From assembly GCA_019155185.1 (NCBI GenBank), contig CM032813.1, positions 4,626,001 to 4,690,000 on the forward strand: DNA of 64,000 nucleotides, given 5' to 3'. Below, one piece after another: positions 1 through 11,840 of this stretch (the stretch's first letter is position 1; every line of letters begins with the position of its first letter). Made by a program: the position numbers and the translations under genes. A model generated the notes under the pieces. It was given only the letters and a program-made list of their open reading frames with translations. It was not told the DNA's origin and searched no databases. This stretch comes from Beaufortia kweichowensis. Its lineage: Eukaryota > Chordata > Actinopteri > Cypriniformes > Gastromyzontidae.

Positions 1-1659
1 TTGCTTTCTGGGGAACGTCTGGTGCTGTTCTAGTTCCTGCAGCCGCAGGCACAGAAAGCTGCAATGCAGGAGGGAGTAATCGGGACACATTGTTCTAAAC
101 CACGCCGCCTGTTTCTTTTCACTTAATGAATTGCACGGCACCATAAGGTGACTGCAGGTGCTCTATAGTGCTACAGCGTACGCTGAGAGATGCCAGATTT
201 CATACTGCAGCATGAATGCAGATTGCAGAAATTACAAAATGATGCAAAATCGCTGTGTAAATCCTTACAATTTTAGTGCAAGAAACAGGAATCAGCTTCG
301 AGCGCATGCAATAGTGTGGAACACTGGGCTATATCAGGAGAAATTCATTTCCCCTTTGGGTTTAATCAGGGGTGGGTTGCTACGTGCTACAGAAAACTGA
401 ACAGCCATGTGTGCCTCCAGGAGAAAGCAACCAATGGTGATTATTTCTGACATACTGAGAGAATCATCTGGCAATAACTGAGATGATGAGAACCACAGTG
501 AGGTCTGTATCCCGAGACCTTTCTAAGTCGTTCACCCAACAGCATAAAGATCATCCCTCAATAAGCTAGTGATAATAATGAAGCTCTCCAAAATCTGTAA
601 AAAAAAAAAGATTAGACATTAGAAATGTTTTTACTTCTGGGCATTTGGCAGTTCTGTTGCTGCACAATGCTTTATTTAATAGCAACTTGAATAAACGGAT
701 TTATAAGCTCTGAATATCCCCAGATTGCACAAATGGTGGCAAAAGGCAATTTAAACAACCACAAAACCTGATTAGTCTGCTGCGATTACGATAATTACGG
801 TAATCCCAAAATGTTTACGTGAAAATCCACTAGTAATAAAGAAATTTAACCTTTCAGACATTTTGTGGAAAAGTTTAATTGTTCCTGGTTGTCAAGCCAG
901 CTAGAATCAAACAGACTTGAAATGAATGACAATTTATTTGTTTGCAGCATTAGGTTTCCAGAGGCAACTAATATGCTGCATGTAAAGTTGCTTAAAAGAT
1001 CCCCCGAGATGATTTAGACTTCCAAAGCTCTCTCTGAACGCTCACGCTACCTACAAAGCCTGGAGGGCAGACGGCTTTGCTGAGCTTCTCTTCTCGTCTG
1101 GATATCTGAGATTCAGTTTTGCATTGGAGAATCAGCGCGGCTGTATACTACTGTAACCTTGTCTAAGCTTCAAGAACGGGCACCAAAGCATTGTTTAACT
1201 CTACATGCATGTATTTTAAAATAATGTATTGGGGTTTAGGAAGATGTGAGTAAATGAAGAAGAGGAGGACACGTGTTGCAGAGGCAGGATATTGAATCAG
1301 CAGGAGGTGTCTTGTAAGACCGGGGAAAAGAAACAGAAAAGCTTTTAACAAAGAATTATTTGAAAATTAATGACAAGCAGTTTTCTGTATTTTGTTGACA
1401 TATTTCCTAATGAAACAGGAAGTTTGGGGAGACCATGCATATCCTTCAAAGCTGAATCTGCACAATAACTGATTTGTGTTTACTTTAAACTAAATATTAA
1501 AAAGGTTTAAATAACCAAAAGACTTTAATCCATACCACTGGCCATGATTTTCTACACGACAGTCACAATGGGGGAAACTGCCGGGTACATTACAATCTTT
1601 GTATCACATTTATATACACAGTCTACTCCACAAATAACTGCAACATGAACCAGCAAAAT

Positions 1660-2000
1660 AAACAAAGCTCAGACGGCAGCCCAGCAAGTGTTGACTGCAC
1701 CATAAGCTCAGTTGCGCCATTCCTGTTTCACAGAAAGGTGATGCATCAGATCATTTCCCGCCATTGTGGTTGGGTGTCTCCTGTTGCCATGGTAACAGCA
1801 CTGACAGGCCTGGGCCGCAGAGGTCAGTGGCGGGATGCCAAACTCCCCCCAACAGGCGTCATTAGACAATGCAAAGTGGACACAGCGTGAGTTCGGGACT
1901 CCAAGAGATGCATTCAGTGCCACTGCAACACAAACACAGAAAGGCTCCTGACACTGGCAGCTACAGAAATTACGCTCGTAAAAACTGTTATTTGTTCCAT
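1660..2000. promoter_or_regulatory. intronic candidate element with a perfect RFX X-box
   Basis: GTTGCCATGGTAAC at 1783-1796 is a perfect inverted-repeat X-box, the dimer site of RFX factors. It sits in a GC-richer patch within AT-rich intron. Enhancer function is inferred. Confidence 0.35.
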
Positions 2001-4489
2001 TGTGAGATACTGTAGGAAGACAATGGCTGGTCTCTGTGTTCAAAGCCACACCCTTTCCTTCATGTCGCTTGAAGAACACAGGGAGGATGAAGGATCTACA
2101 CTGGGATCCTCAAGAGCTGAACAAATAAGATTGGGCCACATGACGGATATTCCAGCAGTACAGGGGCCGTGTTATCAAAGGGGGCCTTGAGAGGGGCCAA
2201 CACAAACAAAATGTAAGCTAACCGCTCCATCCTCCAACACAAACCTCTCCAGATTCGCCTTTTGGATAGAGAGCTTCTCTATTCTCATACACACCTCATC
2301 TTCACAAATCTCACACAGTGTTCATGATGGAAGCCCAGGGCACGGGTTCACTGGATTACGGTTTCCCAGTACTTGTCGGAAAACAGAAGCAGAAGTGAGA
2401 AAGTGAGAAGCACAAGAGAATTACGGCTTTGTGTTCTTTTTATCTACTGCTTAATTATTGATGCACTTGTCACACTGCTAAAGGGTGAAAGAGAAATGCA
2501 CTTCTACAATGGAAAAAACAAATTGTAGAAGTTTGTTTTTCTGACAAATGGGAAGACAGTTTATCACCTCTAAATGGTAACAATTACAACAGGTCTGTTT
2601 AATCCTGTTGATTTAAAAGCAGTTTTTTGTGCTTTAACTTCTTAAAAAAAGCTTTCCGTTATGGGTTTTGTTAGCCTAATTCGTTTATTGATATCATCTT
2701 TATGTATATTTAAGTTATTTTTCAGTGCCAGTATTCACATATAGATGGATCAACAAAACTTCGAATGTTGTCAATTCTATAACAAATTGTATGTACAACA
2801 AACAATATTATAAAAATTGTTAATGTTTTAGAAATATATTGTTAATTCTCAGTTTTATTTCTTTTTAAAAATAATGCTGTGAACCCAGTATTGTGTATTG
2901 TATCAAATTGAACTGAGTGAACACTCCTAATCATTCCAATACATTAAGGATTACCATGATAAAACCATGATATATAAAAACATTTTAATGCCATAATAAA
3001 TAATAAAACACTTTAATCACTTACTGTTAGTTTACAGAGTCTTATCAATAACATCAAGATCAACAGTTCTTATGACAATGAGGGTCATTTTAAACTACCC
3101 TGTCTCTAAAAATGACATCATCTGTGACCTTTTCCCTCATATAAAGTAGTCAATCTGCCACACATGCAGAATACATCAAACCTCACTGTTGTCCACAAGC
3201 AACCTAGCGGGTGAACAGCAGGTCTGTTGTGCACAGGAAAGATCATCTATTATTTACTGAGAGACAAACAAGAGACTGTTCAGTACTGCTGCAGAGATTA
3301 ACAGTGAATTTCAATGATTTGATTCTCTTATTCCATCCAAAATGGAGACAGACGATCAGCATTTTGAGAAACACACAGACTCAGAATCACAGATCTCATG
3401 CCCAGCGTGATATGTGCATAAGCGCAAGATATTCCATTAAGGAGTAGCGCCTCGTCTGTTTGTCAGCTGGGCGGCAGAAGGCAGACCATGTCTGCTTGAT
3501 AATATGACTTTATATTGTACATTAACCACCTGGGAAGATACATGCTAGTGATCAACTGTAACATGTTTACCATTTCCTTAAACCAAAAAAAATCTAGCTT
3601 GAAAATTATGGGCCAGGCAGGAAGAAACGGATACAGCTTGCATTTGTTTTATCTGAGGAACATTAAAGGAAGGTTGGAATCTCATCCCACCAGGAAGCTG
3701 TTTGATGTCGCTCAGCTCAAACGCCACAACTGTATCTGAACTTTAGCAGTCAGCACAAGATAGTTCAACCTCTGCCTTTCATGTAGCGAACTGGTTTCTG
3801 TTCACTTTTTAGCCTGGGTAAAGAACGATTTAATATAACAAATATATAGGCCAAGTCGTAAACAAAACTATGTGTAGTTTTTACTTCAAAAATGAGACAT
3901 ACAATGTGAATCACTAACAAATTATTAAAAAAATCAAAAATGAAAATTTGACATAAACCTCACAATTACAAAGTACAAACAGTCACACTGACGAAACAAG
4001 TTTATGACTATTAATCCCTCCATTAAACAAAAGGTCTATGTGTTCCTTACATTTAATGCATTCAAATGTTGCATTATCATGTTGTAAATTACACTGTGAG
4101 CTCCAGCGAAACACCTACAGTAAATACCTTACAGAAATACACAGTGTACAATAAATCACAGTGATATGAGAGACATTTCTTTGCTTTCTTTATTCCTGCG
4201 TGGGACTGGCGGTGGGGTCAGATGACTGGGCCCCCTTAGTGTCCCGAATAATTACCACCCACCCAATGGGGCCTTTGTAAAGTAATGGGGGGAAAACAGA
4301 CACATAGGAAGAGAATAAGACACGTGAAGCACACGGGAGATTTTGAATCTATTGTAGTCTTCTTTCCTGTGTTGACGCATTTCCTATTAAACAGGACGTT
4401 TGGGCGGAGCATATGAAAGGGATTGTGATCTACATTGGTGGAAGATGAAGTAAAAAGTTTTAGATTTTTAGTTTCTTTTTTTTACGAAT

Positions 4490-4609
4490 TTTTTCTCATT
4501 TTTGTCTACAAAAGTAATTTCAAACACTAAAATATACACCTTCAGATTAAAAGATTTTTTAAGATTATACCAACTGTCAATTGTGTCTAAACTCTTTACT
4601 GGTACTGTA
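4490..4609 (-). mobile_element. Tc1-related non-autonomous fragment (copy 1)
   Basis: On the minus strand it starts TACAGTACCAGTAAAGAGTT and runs through TTTAGACACAATTGAC to AATTACTTTTGTAGACAAAA. It matches the start of the full element at 47294-47776. Only one end is present. Confidence 0.7.
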
Positions 4610-4990
4610 TCATGAAATGGCAATGCTACCATTAGCTTTGCAGGTGTTCAAATGTCAACAAGGAAGTTTCATAGAAACTAACCAGAAGAGGATATATGAT
4701 ACTCTGCAATTTGCATGACAGGTATTAGCAGAATACCACTGAACATTTCAGATGTCTCTAAAATACTAACACCTACTTAATCAAAGCATTACACAAGAGC
4801 TCTAGGACTCATTTTGGTTGTGTTAAATTACTGAAAGACCTAAACTGAGAATTTGTTAGCTCAGGGGAACACTATTGAGAATCACTGGGTGTGGATGAAC
4901 CCTGTTCCTATTAGTTTGGAGATGGGCTGAATGCTTCATTCACCATTCATTCTTCATTCAAATACTCTTTTTGTGAAACATGTGAGTGAA

Positions 4991-5014
4991 ATGTGTGTGT
5001 GTGTGTGTGTGTGT
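4991..5014. repeat. (TG)n microsatellite
   Basis: Twelve consecutive TG dinucleotides in srgap2 intron 1. Confidence 0.95.
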
Positions 5015-5239
5015 ATGGAGGATGTCAGCTGGCTCTCAAAATACCAAAGAGCAGTCATGGGAAACCAGCACATCAGGAGGGGAGGTTAAAAACACAGGCT
5101 TTTACCCCTCAATAACACTACCATTTAAAGGAAAAAAGGTAGGGGTTTCTAACTTTCCAACGGATTTAAATGTGATCATTGACCGCATTGGCATTTGTGA
5201 TAGTGTTGTGGTCTGGGATCGTTGTATTTAGGGCATGCT

Positions 5240-5514
5240 AAAAAGGAAAGTTCGCCCTAAAATAAAAAATCTGACATCGTTTATTCACCCTCACACAGTA
5301 TGTGACACATTTTTTTCTGTGAAACACAAAAGATATTTTGAGAAATGTCTTGATGGTTTTATGTCCATATAATGGTAGTCAATGGGCGCCAATGTTGGTT
5401 TGGTTTTTCAAAATATCTCCTTTTGTGTTCTGCAGAAGCAAAGAAGTCATACAGGTTTGAAATTACACAAGGGTGAGGAAATGAAGAAAAAAATTGGGGT
5501 GAAATATCCTTTTA
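5240..5514. mobile_element. palindromic MITE with GTTCACCC-type ends
   Basis: The left end (AAAGGAAAGTTCGCCC..TTATTCACCCTCAC) reads as the reverse complement of the right end (GGGTGAGGAAATGAAG..GGGGTGAAATATCC). The interior keeps the paired pieces ACACAAAAGATATTTTGA and CAAAATATCTCCTTTTGTGT around GTAGTCAATGGG. This matches a very abundant palindromic non-autonomous DNA transposon of cyprinid genomes. It is too short to encode a transposase. Confidence 0.85.
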
Positions 5515-8500
5515 ACTTTCAACTGTACTGTCATGTAAAAAAATCTGCAAGATAACTGGCATGCAAAAACGTTTATAATTTATATTAGTGCATTCGGGGG
5601 TATATAAAAACACAAGGAATCTCTGTAGGACTAATAAGTCACTTTGCTGTCAGCACCTGACTGACGTTTTAACATAGAAAACCCAATAGAAGCACAATGG
5701 GTTCTGTCAGAAATGAGAAACTATTGCAAAGAGCTTTGAAAAACAGCTTTGCAAAAGTCTTGCACCTCTGAGAGAGCTTGTGTGGATCACGTTAACACAT
5801 AAGATGACTTTATCTATAGTGAAACAGCACAGAAATATCTGGTTCCTTTACTCTAAAGGCAGAAACAAATCTGTACACAACTTAATTTTTTAAATAAATA
5901 TATAGAAGTACAGTTAATAACACTACACGTAAAGCCTGAGTCCCCGAGTAAATTCATATCACACATGTATGAATTGTTGCCTACAAGCTGTAATTTCCAT
6001 AATTCCATAATAATACATATTTAGAAGTTACACCACACAGAAAAATCATTAAAATGTCCTCTGTGAGGTTTGAGAAAGTGTGTTTTGCTCACATGCACAA
6101 TAGCTCCGGGCAATGCAATCAAAGTGATAAACATTTCTTTCAACACACCTTGGAATCCTAAAGTCATGTCTCATTTATCTCAGTTTAATTATTACATTTG
6201 CATCTACAATAATTAAAACTGATCGTCAAAGCATGCCCTGGATTTACAGGCACAGCACAAACATGCACACGGCACGCAAAGTATGCAATAGGGTTGTGCA
6301 GACTTCAAAGGAGAGAAACATCCCCACAACTATAAACAGGCCCTTAAATTATTATCCGAGGAGGAATATTGTTCAAAACAGGCCTCGAATGAAGCAAAGG
6401 AATGAGAGTCTCAGGTTTGCCTCTCATTATGGAGTCATGTGAAGGGTGAGAGGACATCTGGTTTGAGTAAAAGGGAGCCCGAGCTACGAAAGCCCACGGC
6501 GAGCTGAGATCCGCTTGTCTCCGACTCACAGGAACCTCCAAGGGTTCCCTGTCATGGTCTGTGGGTAATTCAAAACACATAGTCTCGTGGTCAGTGTCTG
6601 TGTCCACTCGGTTGCTTAGTCTATATTGTGTGTGTAAATATTGACCAAACTGAATTTTGTTTGTTCCAGAGCTGATGAAGGGAGAAACTCAATTCTAAGA
6701 CTGCATTCACATAGTGTGGACATAAAAAAAAGATCACAACGAAAAAATGCTTTGATACTTTATAAGACATAAAATGGCTCCGAGTGATTTGTGCAAGCAC
6801 ATCAGAATACACGAGGTGTACACACGGCTCGTCGACTCTCTCCTAACATCACATCGCTGGGAACGTAAGCATGTTTGCGGAGGGGCAAAGAGAGTCCACA
6901 TATTAAGAGAAAAACAAAGAACAGTGATGTATTGCTTCATTAAAAACACATTAGAGGAAGTGTGACCCAGTCAGACGAGCTGAATGTCCACGCTGAACGC
7001 CTCATGGCAACAGTGCAATGCAGCAAATCTTGCAGATATACACACACACCTGTATTCTGTGCATTTTGTGCTATGCATTTTTGCACTAATCACCTGAGAT
7101 CTACTTGTGCCAATATTCTTTACACACAGCCAAAAACTGTTATATTTTAAGCCGAGGGAATATGTTATTTGGCACATACGTACAGCAAAGATTTAGGAAT
7201 GACAACTGCATTAAAACACGGGATCAATAATAAATGCAAGATAATGAATACAAGGATTAAGCACCAACCCTTCAAACGAAGCACTCAACTCTTGTGGTTA
7301 ATAATACATTTAATATGAGCCATTTAATATCCACATCATAAACAATTGCATCAATCTAAAATTGAATGATGGGAGTTAGGTAAAACACACAAGAAGAGTC
7401 TTGGCTGTGCCAAAGAGAAGCAAATAATGTAATAAAGAACTTTAAACCTTTGCTACAAGCTATTTGTCTTGTCAGACTTACAAAACACTGTTCTGTTAGA
7501 TGAGACGATGAGAAAATAAATGACTACAAAAGTTGTGGTTTGGGGGAAAACATCTCTATGGTACTGGGATGGAGTGAAAGTTTAATCATCCTGAAGAGAG
7601 ACACACCTAACTTTCATTCTGTCTCTCATGAATTTACCAAAAAAGAAAATTGAGATGTTTTGTTTTTGGCAGCCACAGTTTTTTCCAGTCTGGAGCACTA
7701 GACGAAAACAAGGCATTTGAGATTGTCTGAATGTTAAGGTAAGCATGGCAGACGTTATGTCATACTTCACACAATCCCAAATGCTTTTGCATGGTAATTA
7801 GCACAACTTGTTTGTTTTATTGCATTATTAGACTAGAAGTCTTAACTTTTTAACCTGGATGGATTAAACCAGTATCCAGCTGGATTTTAAGCACGGAAGT
7901 AGGCCAGAAAGCCATGGAGCGGTCAGTCGCCATAATCAAAAACCTGCCTAACAGAGACAGGAAACAAAGCAGGCCTTAACATAACGAGACAATCTGTTTC
8001 CTCTCCTGACCCGAGAGATTTCACCGACATCTAATACCTCGCTTTCAATTGTTTTTCGAACGGGACGGGTTTATTTAGAGGAACCGTTGCACTTTCTTCT
8101 GTTTTATTGATGATATAAATATGGTTTTGTTATATGAGAAGCTTTTTATAGCTCTTCACTTATTCTGTGCATTTCTAAACCCAAGCAAATGACAAGGTGC
8201 GTTGAAGTATACAGAGAATATAACCTGTGGCCTCTCGTGAAACTAAATGCTTTGAGGAAATGAACACAGAATATGCCATTGTGTGTGGTCAAACATCATG
8301 TACTTTTAATTATTAAACGTCTGCTATAGAAGGGGAAAGAGCAATGTGTCATATTTCATCTTGACTGACAAACATCATTTCAGTGCTTGAGAGCAAAGTA
8401 GGAGTGAGCAGGCCAAAAAGAAAAGAACAATAGCCGAACAGAGAGCGCTTTGGTCCTGCAGGCCTACACAATGATCTTATTGTTTGACCAGAACCACAGC

Positions 8501-10252
8501 AGATTTGGAAAGAAAGGAGAAGGAGCGAGAAAAGACACCAGCGCTCTCCGAAGACTGTGATCCTGACTCATGTTGCACATTCCTACAGATCTCAGGTCTG
8601 TTGCTGTGCGAGACGTGGCCTCCATTGTAACAGATTCTGGGCTTGTGTGAGAGAAGAAACTAAAACGTCATGCGGGAAAGTCCAAGTAGGCAAATCTCAA
8701 TGCTTCCTTATTATAAGAAGAAACATCTTTTAACATCTCTATTGGTATACATTTTGAATATTAATACAATACAATACAATCTGTGTCATATGCAAAATGT
8801 GGGGAAAAAAGTGGGTCTTAACGTTCTGTTTTATCAAGTATCATGATGGAAAAATGGCTTGAATTAAACGTCCTGAGCTAGTTAGATCTTAAACATGCCA
8901 AAGCTAGCTACCAGAATAAATAAATCAAATTTGAAGAAAAACTCTAACATGCAGGTTTATTAATGCCAATATAAGAGTCACAATATCTGTCATCAATATC
9001 ACTGCTAACACTCATGCATGTCTGCAGTATTTGTTGAAGCTAATCTACTTTTTATGTAAATGTAACCTGAGGCACAGAGGTAACGGAGTTGATGGATCTT
9101 CTTTGTGCAAATGAGATGTCTTCAGAGAAGGAGCTAATGAAAAACAGCCACATCTGTGACACTGGAAGGCAATCAGTAATGAGCACTTTTCAGAGGTAAG
9201 CACTTCCTGTTTTGTATCCTCCAATCAGAACGGCCAAAACACAAGGCGTGAACCCTGAGCTCTTTCATTTTATCACCTCTATATATGCAAAAAACAGAGT
9301 ATTTGCTTCGGGTCAAAACAGTCCACTTTGATGTCACTGGATGGCAAGCGTTTCCTGCCATGTATTTAACTCTGCAGAAGTCCCGTAAAATCAATACTGG
9401 CCATTTCAGTGTGAGAAAGAAGTAAGAGAAGGAAGTCTGAATGCAAACGGATTTTCACTCTACCCTCCCCCAAACTTTCCCTGGAAGAAAGCTAAGAAAG
9501 TGCTTGATGACTTTACCATAGCTGTCTGAAGATCTGCAGGACATTTTGCATGCACTGACAGCAACATCACATTATTGAGTCCATCGTTATCCGAGCCGTG
9601 AAAATGTGCACGTGTGTGAGCGTACTCAATAAAAATGAAAAGGATTGCTGAAGGATGGTTTGGAAATGGCCGGTCCCTGAGCAGGGTTTAAGTGCATGCA
9701 GGTTGAGTGCTAACTTATTTTTTGAGATTGAGAATCACCTTACGATCACCCGTTACCCCCCTTTCCAACTATAGTGCTGTACCAAATTGATACTGAAAAG
9801 CAGGGCGAAATATTAATTAGCGGAAACAGAAAGTCGATACAGCCATTTCCACAGTGAATTATGCTGATGCGGTACAAGCGCCATAATGGTGTTTGGAGGG
9901 GTGTGATGGTGGAACAGTTTATTTTCTTTGGAGATCTGTCTCAGGTAACAGTTTTGAGTGCATCCAGAGGAATCAGGCATCTGTTTGCAATTACAGCCTT
10001 TCTGTTGTATCTATAAACATCAGGTCATGTTTGTCCATTGGTGGATTAAGAGAACAAAAATTACCCTGTAGCCCAAAGGGAAAGAAACCTTTAGTCCATG
10101 CAGTAATTGGAAACAGGGTTAATTAATTGATTAAAGAACTGATTTTTCCTCTGCAAAAGTGAGAACTATAACAATGATTCCAGGAAAACCAGCAAAGACT
10201 TTTAGGAATGTAATTTTGGCCTCCAGTATATTACAACATGAACTCTTCTTAA

Positions 10253-10503
10253 CCTGTTAACTGTCACCGTTCCACAGGAAGAACACTTGGGTTATTTCAC
10301 TATTTACTTTAATATTTCATAGTTGAATTCTAATCTAATCATCACAAACTATATATTGATGGAAAGGTGTAAGACGTAAGTAACTCAAGTAACTAAACAA
10401 ATATTAAAATTGTTTATGTTATTTATAAAAAATACCTTTTATTTATAAAAAAGTTTTTTGTTCTGATAGTGTTTTTTCAGTATGTGCAGTGACAGTTATC
10501 AGG
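10253..10503. mobile_element. piggyBac-like MITE flanked by TTAA
   Basis: TTAA lies at 10249-10252 and again at 10504-10507. Between them the ends are inverted: CCTGTTAACTGTCACCG (10253-10269) against CCTGATAACTGTCACTG read from 10503 backwards, 15 of 17 identical. TTAA target duplications with short C-starting inverted repeats are the hallmark of the piggyBac superfamily. At 251 bp it cannot encode a transposase. A related copy lies at about 56764-57020. Confidence 0.75.
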
Positions 10504-11744
10504 TTAATGGAGGCAGTCGCAAAATGATTAATTTTTTATGCACAGACCATTTTTGAGCTGGTTTCCACTAGAAACCACTGTGCATTAGAAAGCTCTCAGC
10601 TGGGCTTTTAGTGCACTTGGTGTGCATTTATTAGCATAAAAACTTTTATATCTTCAGTATTAGGAAACTAAAATGTCATTCAACCGTATGCTTGTTAGTT
10701 CTGAATGGTCTGAAATGCTATGTGCTCAAATATGTCTTGAATAAGCACATGAAAACATCAATTCATTTGTGTTAACAACAATCACTTTCTTCACAAAACA
10801 GAAAGACCCCTGCCTTAAATTCTAAAGAAAAATTAGAAAAATAGAGTGTTTCTCACAGTAAGCATTGCACAAGTTATCCAAATCTAAAAATGAAACAAAC
10901 AAGTGTTTAGAATCAAGACCACACAGTCAACAGTGTCTTGATTACTACTCTTGTTTATTCAGGACCTTCACCCCGATCCAGGTCAACTATCTCAGGGTTG
11001 GTCCTTTGACAGGAAGCCCAGAAATCAGGGGTGAGTTTCCAATTCACAGTCACACAATAGCAACAATACATGTGTGCTCTGCACTGTATCTCCGTCCTTC
11101 CTCTCCTCTTATGCCTTAAACAAACATCCTTCCTGGAGAAGATTATTTCAGACCAACTCAGCATTTCCACTTAAAGTACATTTACATACTGTATTTTAGC
11201 TCTGCACAATCCACACAAACTTATTAAGCCCTTGACACAAGATCAATGCTGACCTGTTCTAATTGATGTATGACTGTTATGAGGAAGGGTATTAAAAGAC
11301 AAGAAGAGATTATAGTGAAAGGTAATGATATGTTTCAGCTGCAGCATGGGTAAACAAAAACTGCAGAGCCATAAAATGACTTTCTGATCATTGGTTTTAC
11401 TGATTTAATGGACGTAATAGGATGGGCTGTAAATGTGTTTTTTATATAAAACAAGATATTACACATATTTGCTTAAATTAGAACACATACTTAACAAATT
11501 AGTTACTCAAAATTCATGTAAAAATGTTATCCAAAGCAACTTAAACATTTGTGACCTTGTCTATGAGTCCAAAAATCTAATTTTGAGATAATGAGCATCA
11601 AAGTTTGATTTCACTTATTAATTTCATTATGATTTTAATCTTTGACATGACGTTACTCTATATTTTCAAGGAATGTTCTTTACATTATGTAGGATGATTT
11701 TATGTAGAAAACAGCAAATCATAAAAAATTGACTTTTGCTGGGT

Positions 11745-11840
11745 TTTCACAGACTGGGTCACGTTTTTTTAGCATGCGTGTTCCCTGGGGCTCGAACTCG
11801 TGATCTTCATCATTCATCTTCTCAACCAGTCAATACTTCA
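11745..11840 (-). mobile_element. tRNA-derived SINE remnant
   Basis: On the minus strand GATCACGAGTTCGAGCCCCAG is an intact pol III box B region, followed by GGAACACGCATGCTAAAA, as in cyprinid SINEs. The box A side is decayed. Confidence 0.6.

Noticed and set aside
1708..2079. 123-codon minus ORF in the srgap2 intron
   Set aside because: On the coding strand of srgap2 but without srGAP sequence or splice sites; overlaps the RFX-motif patch.
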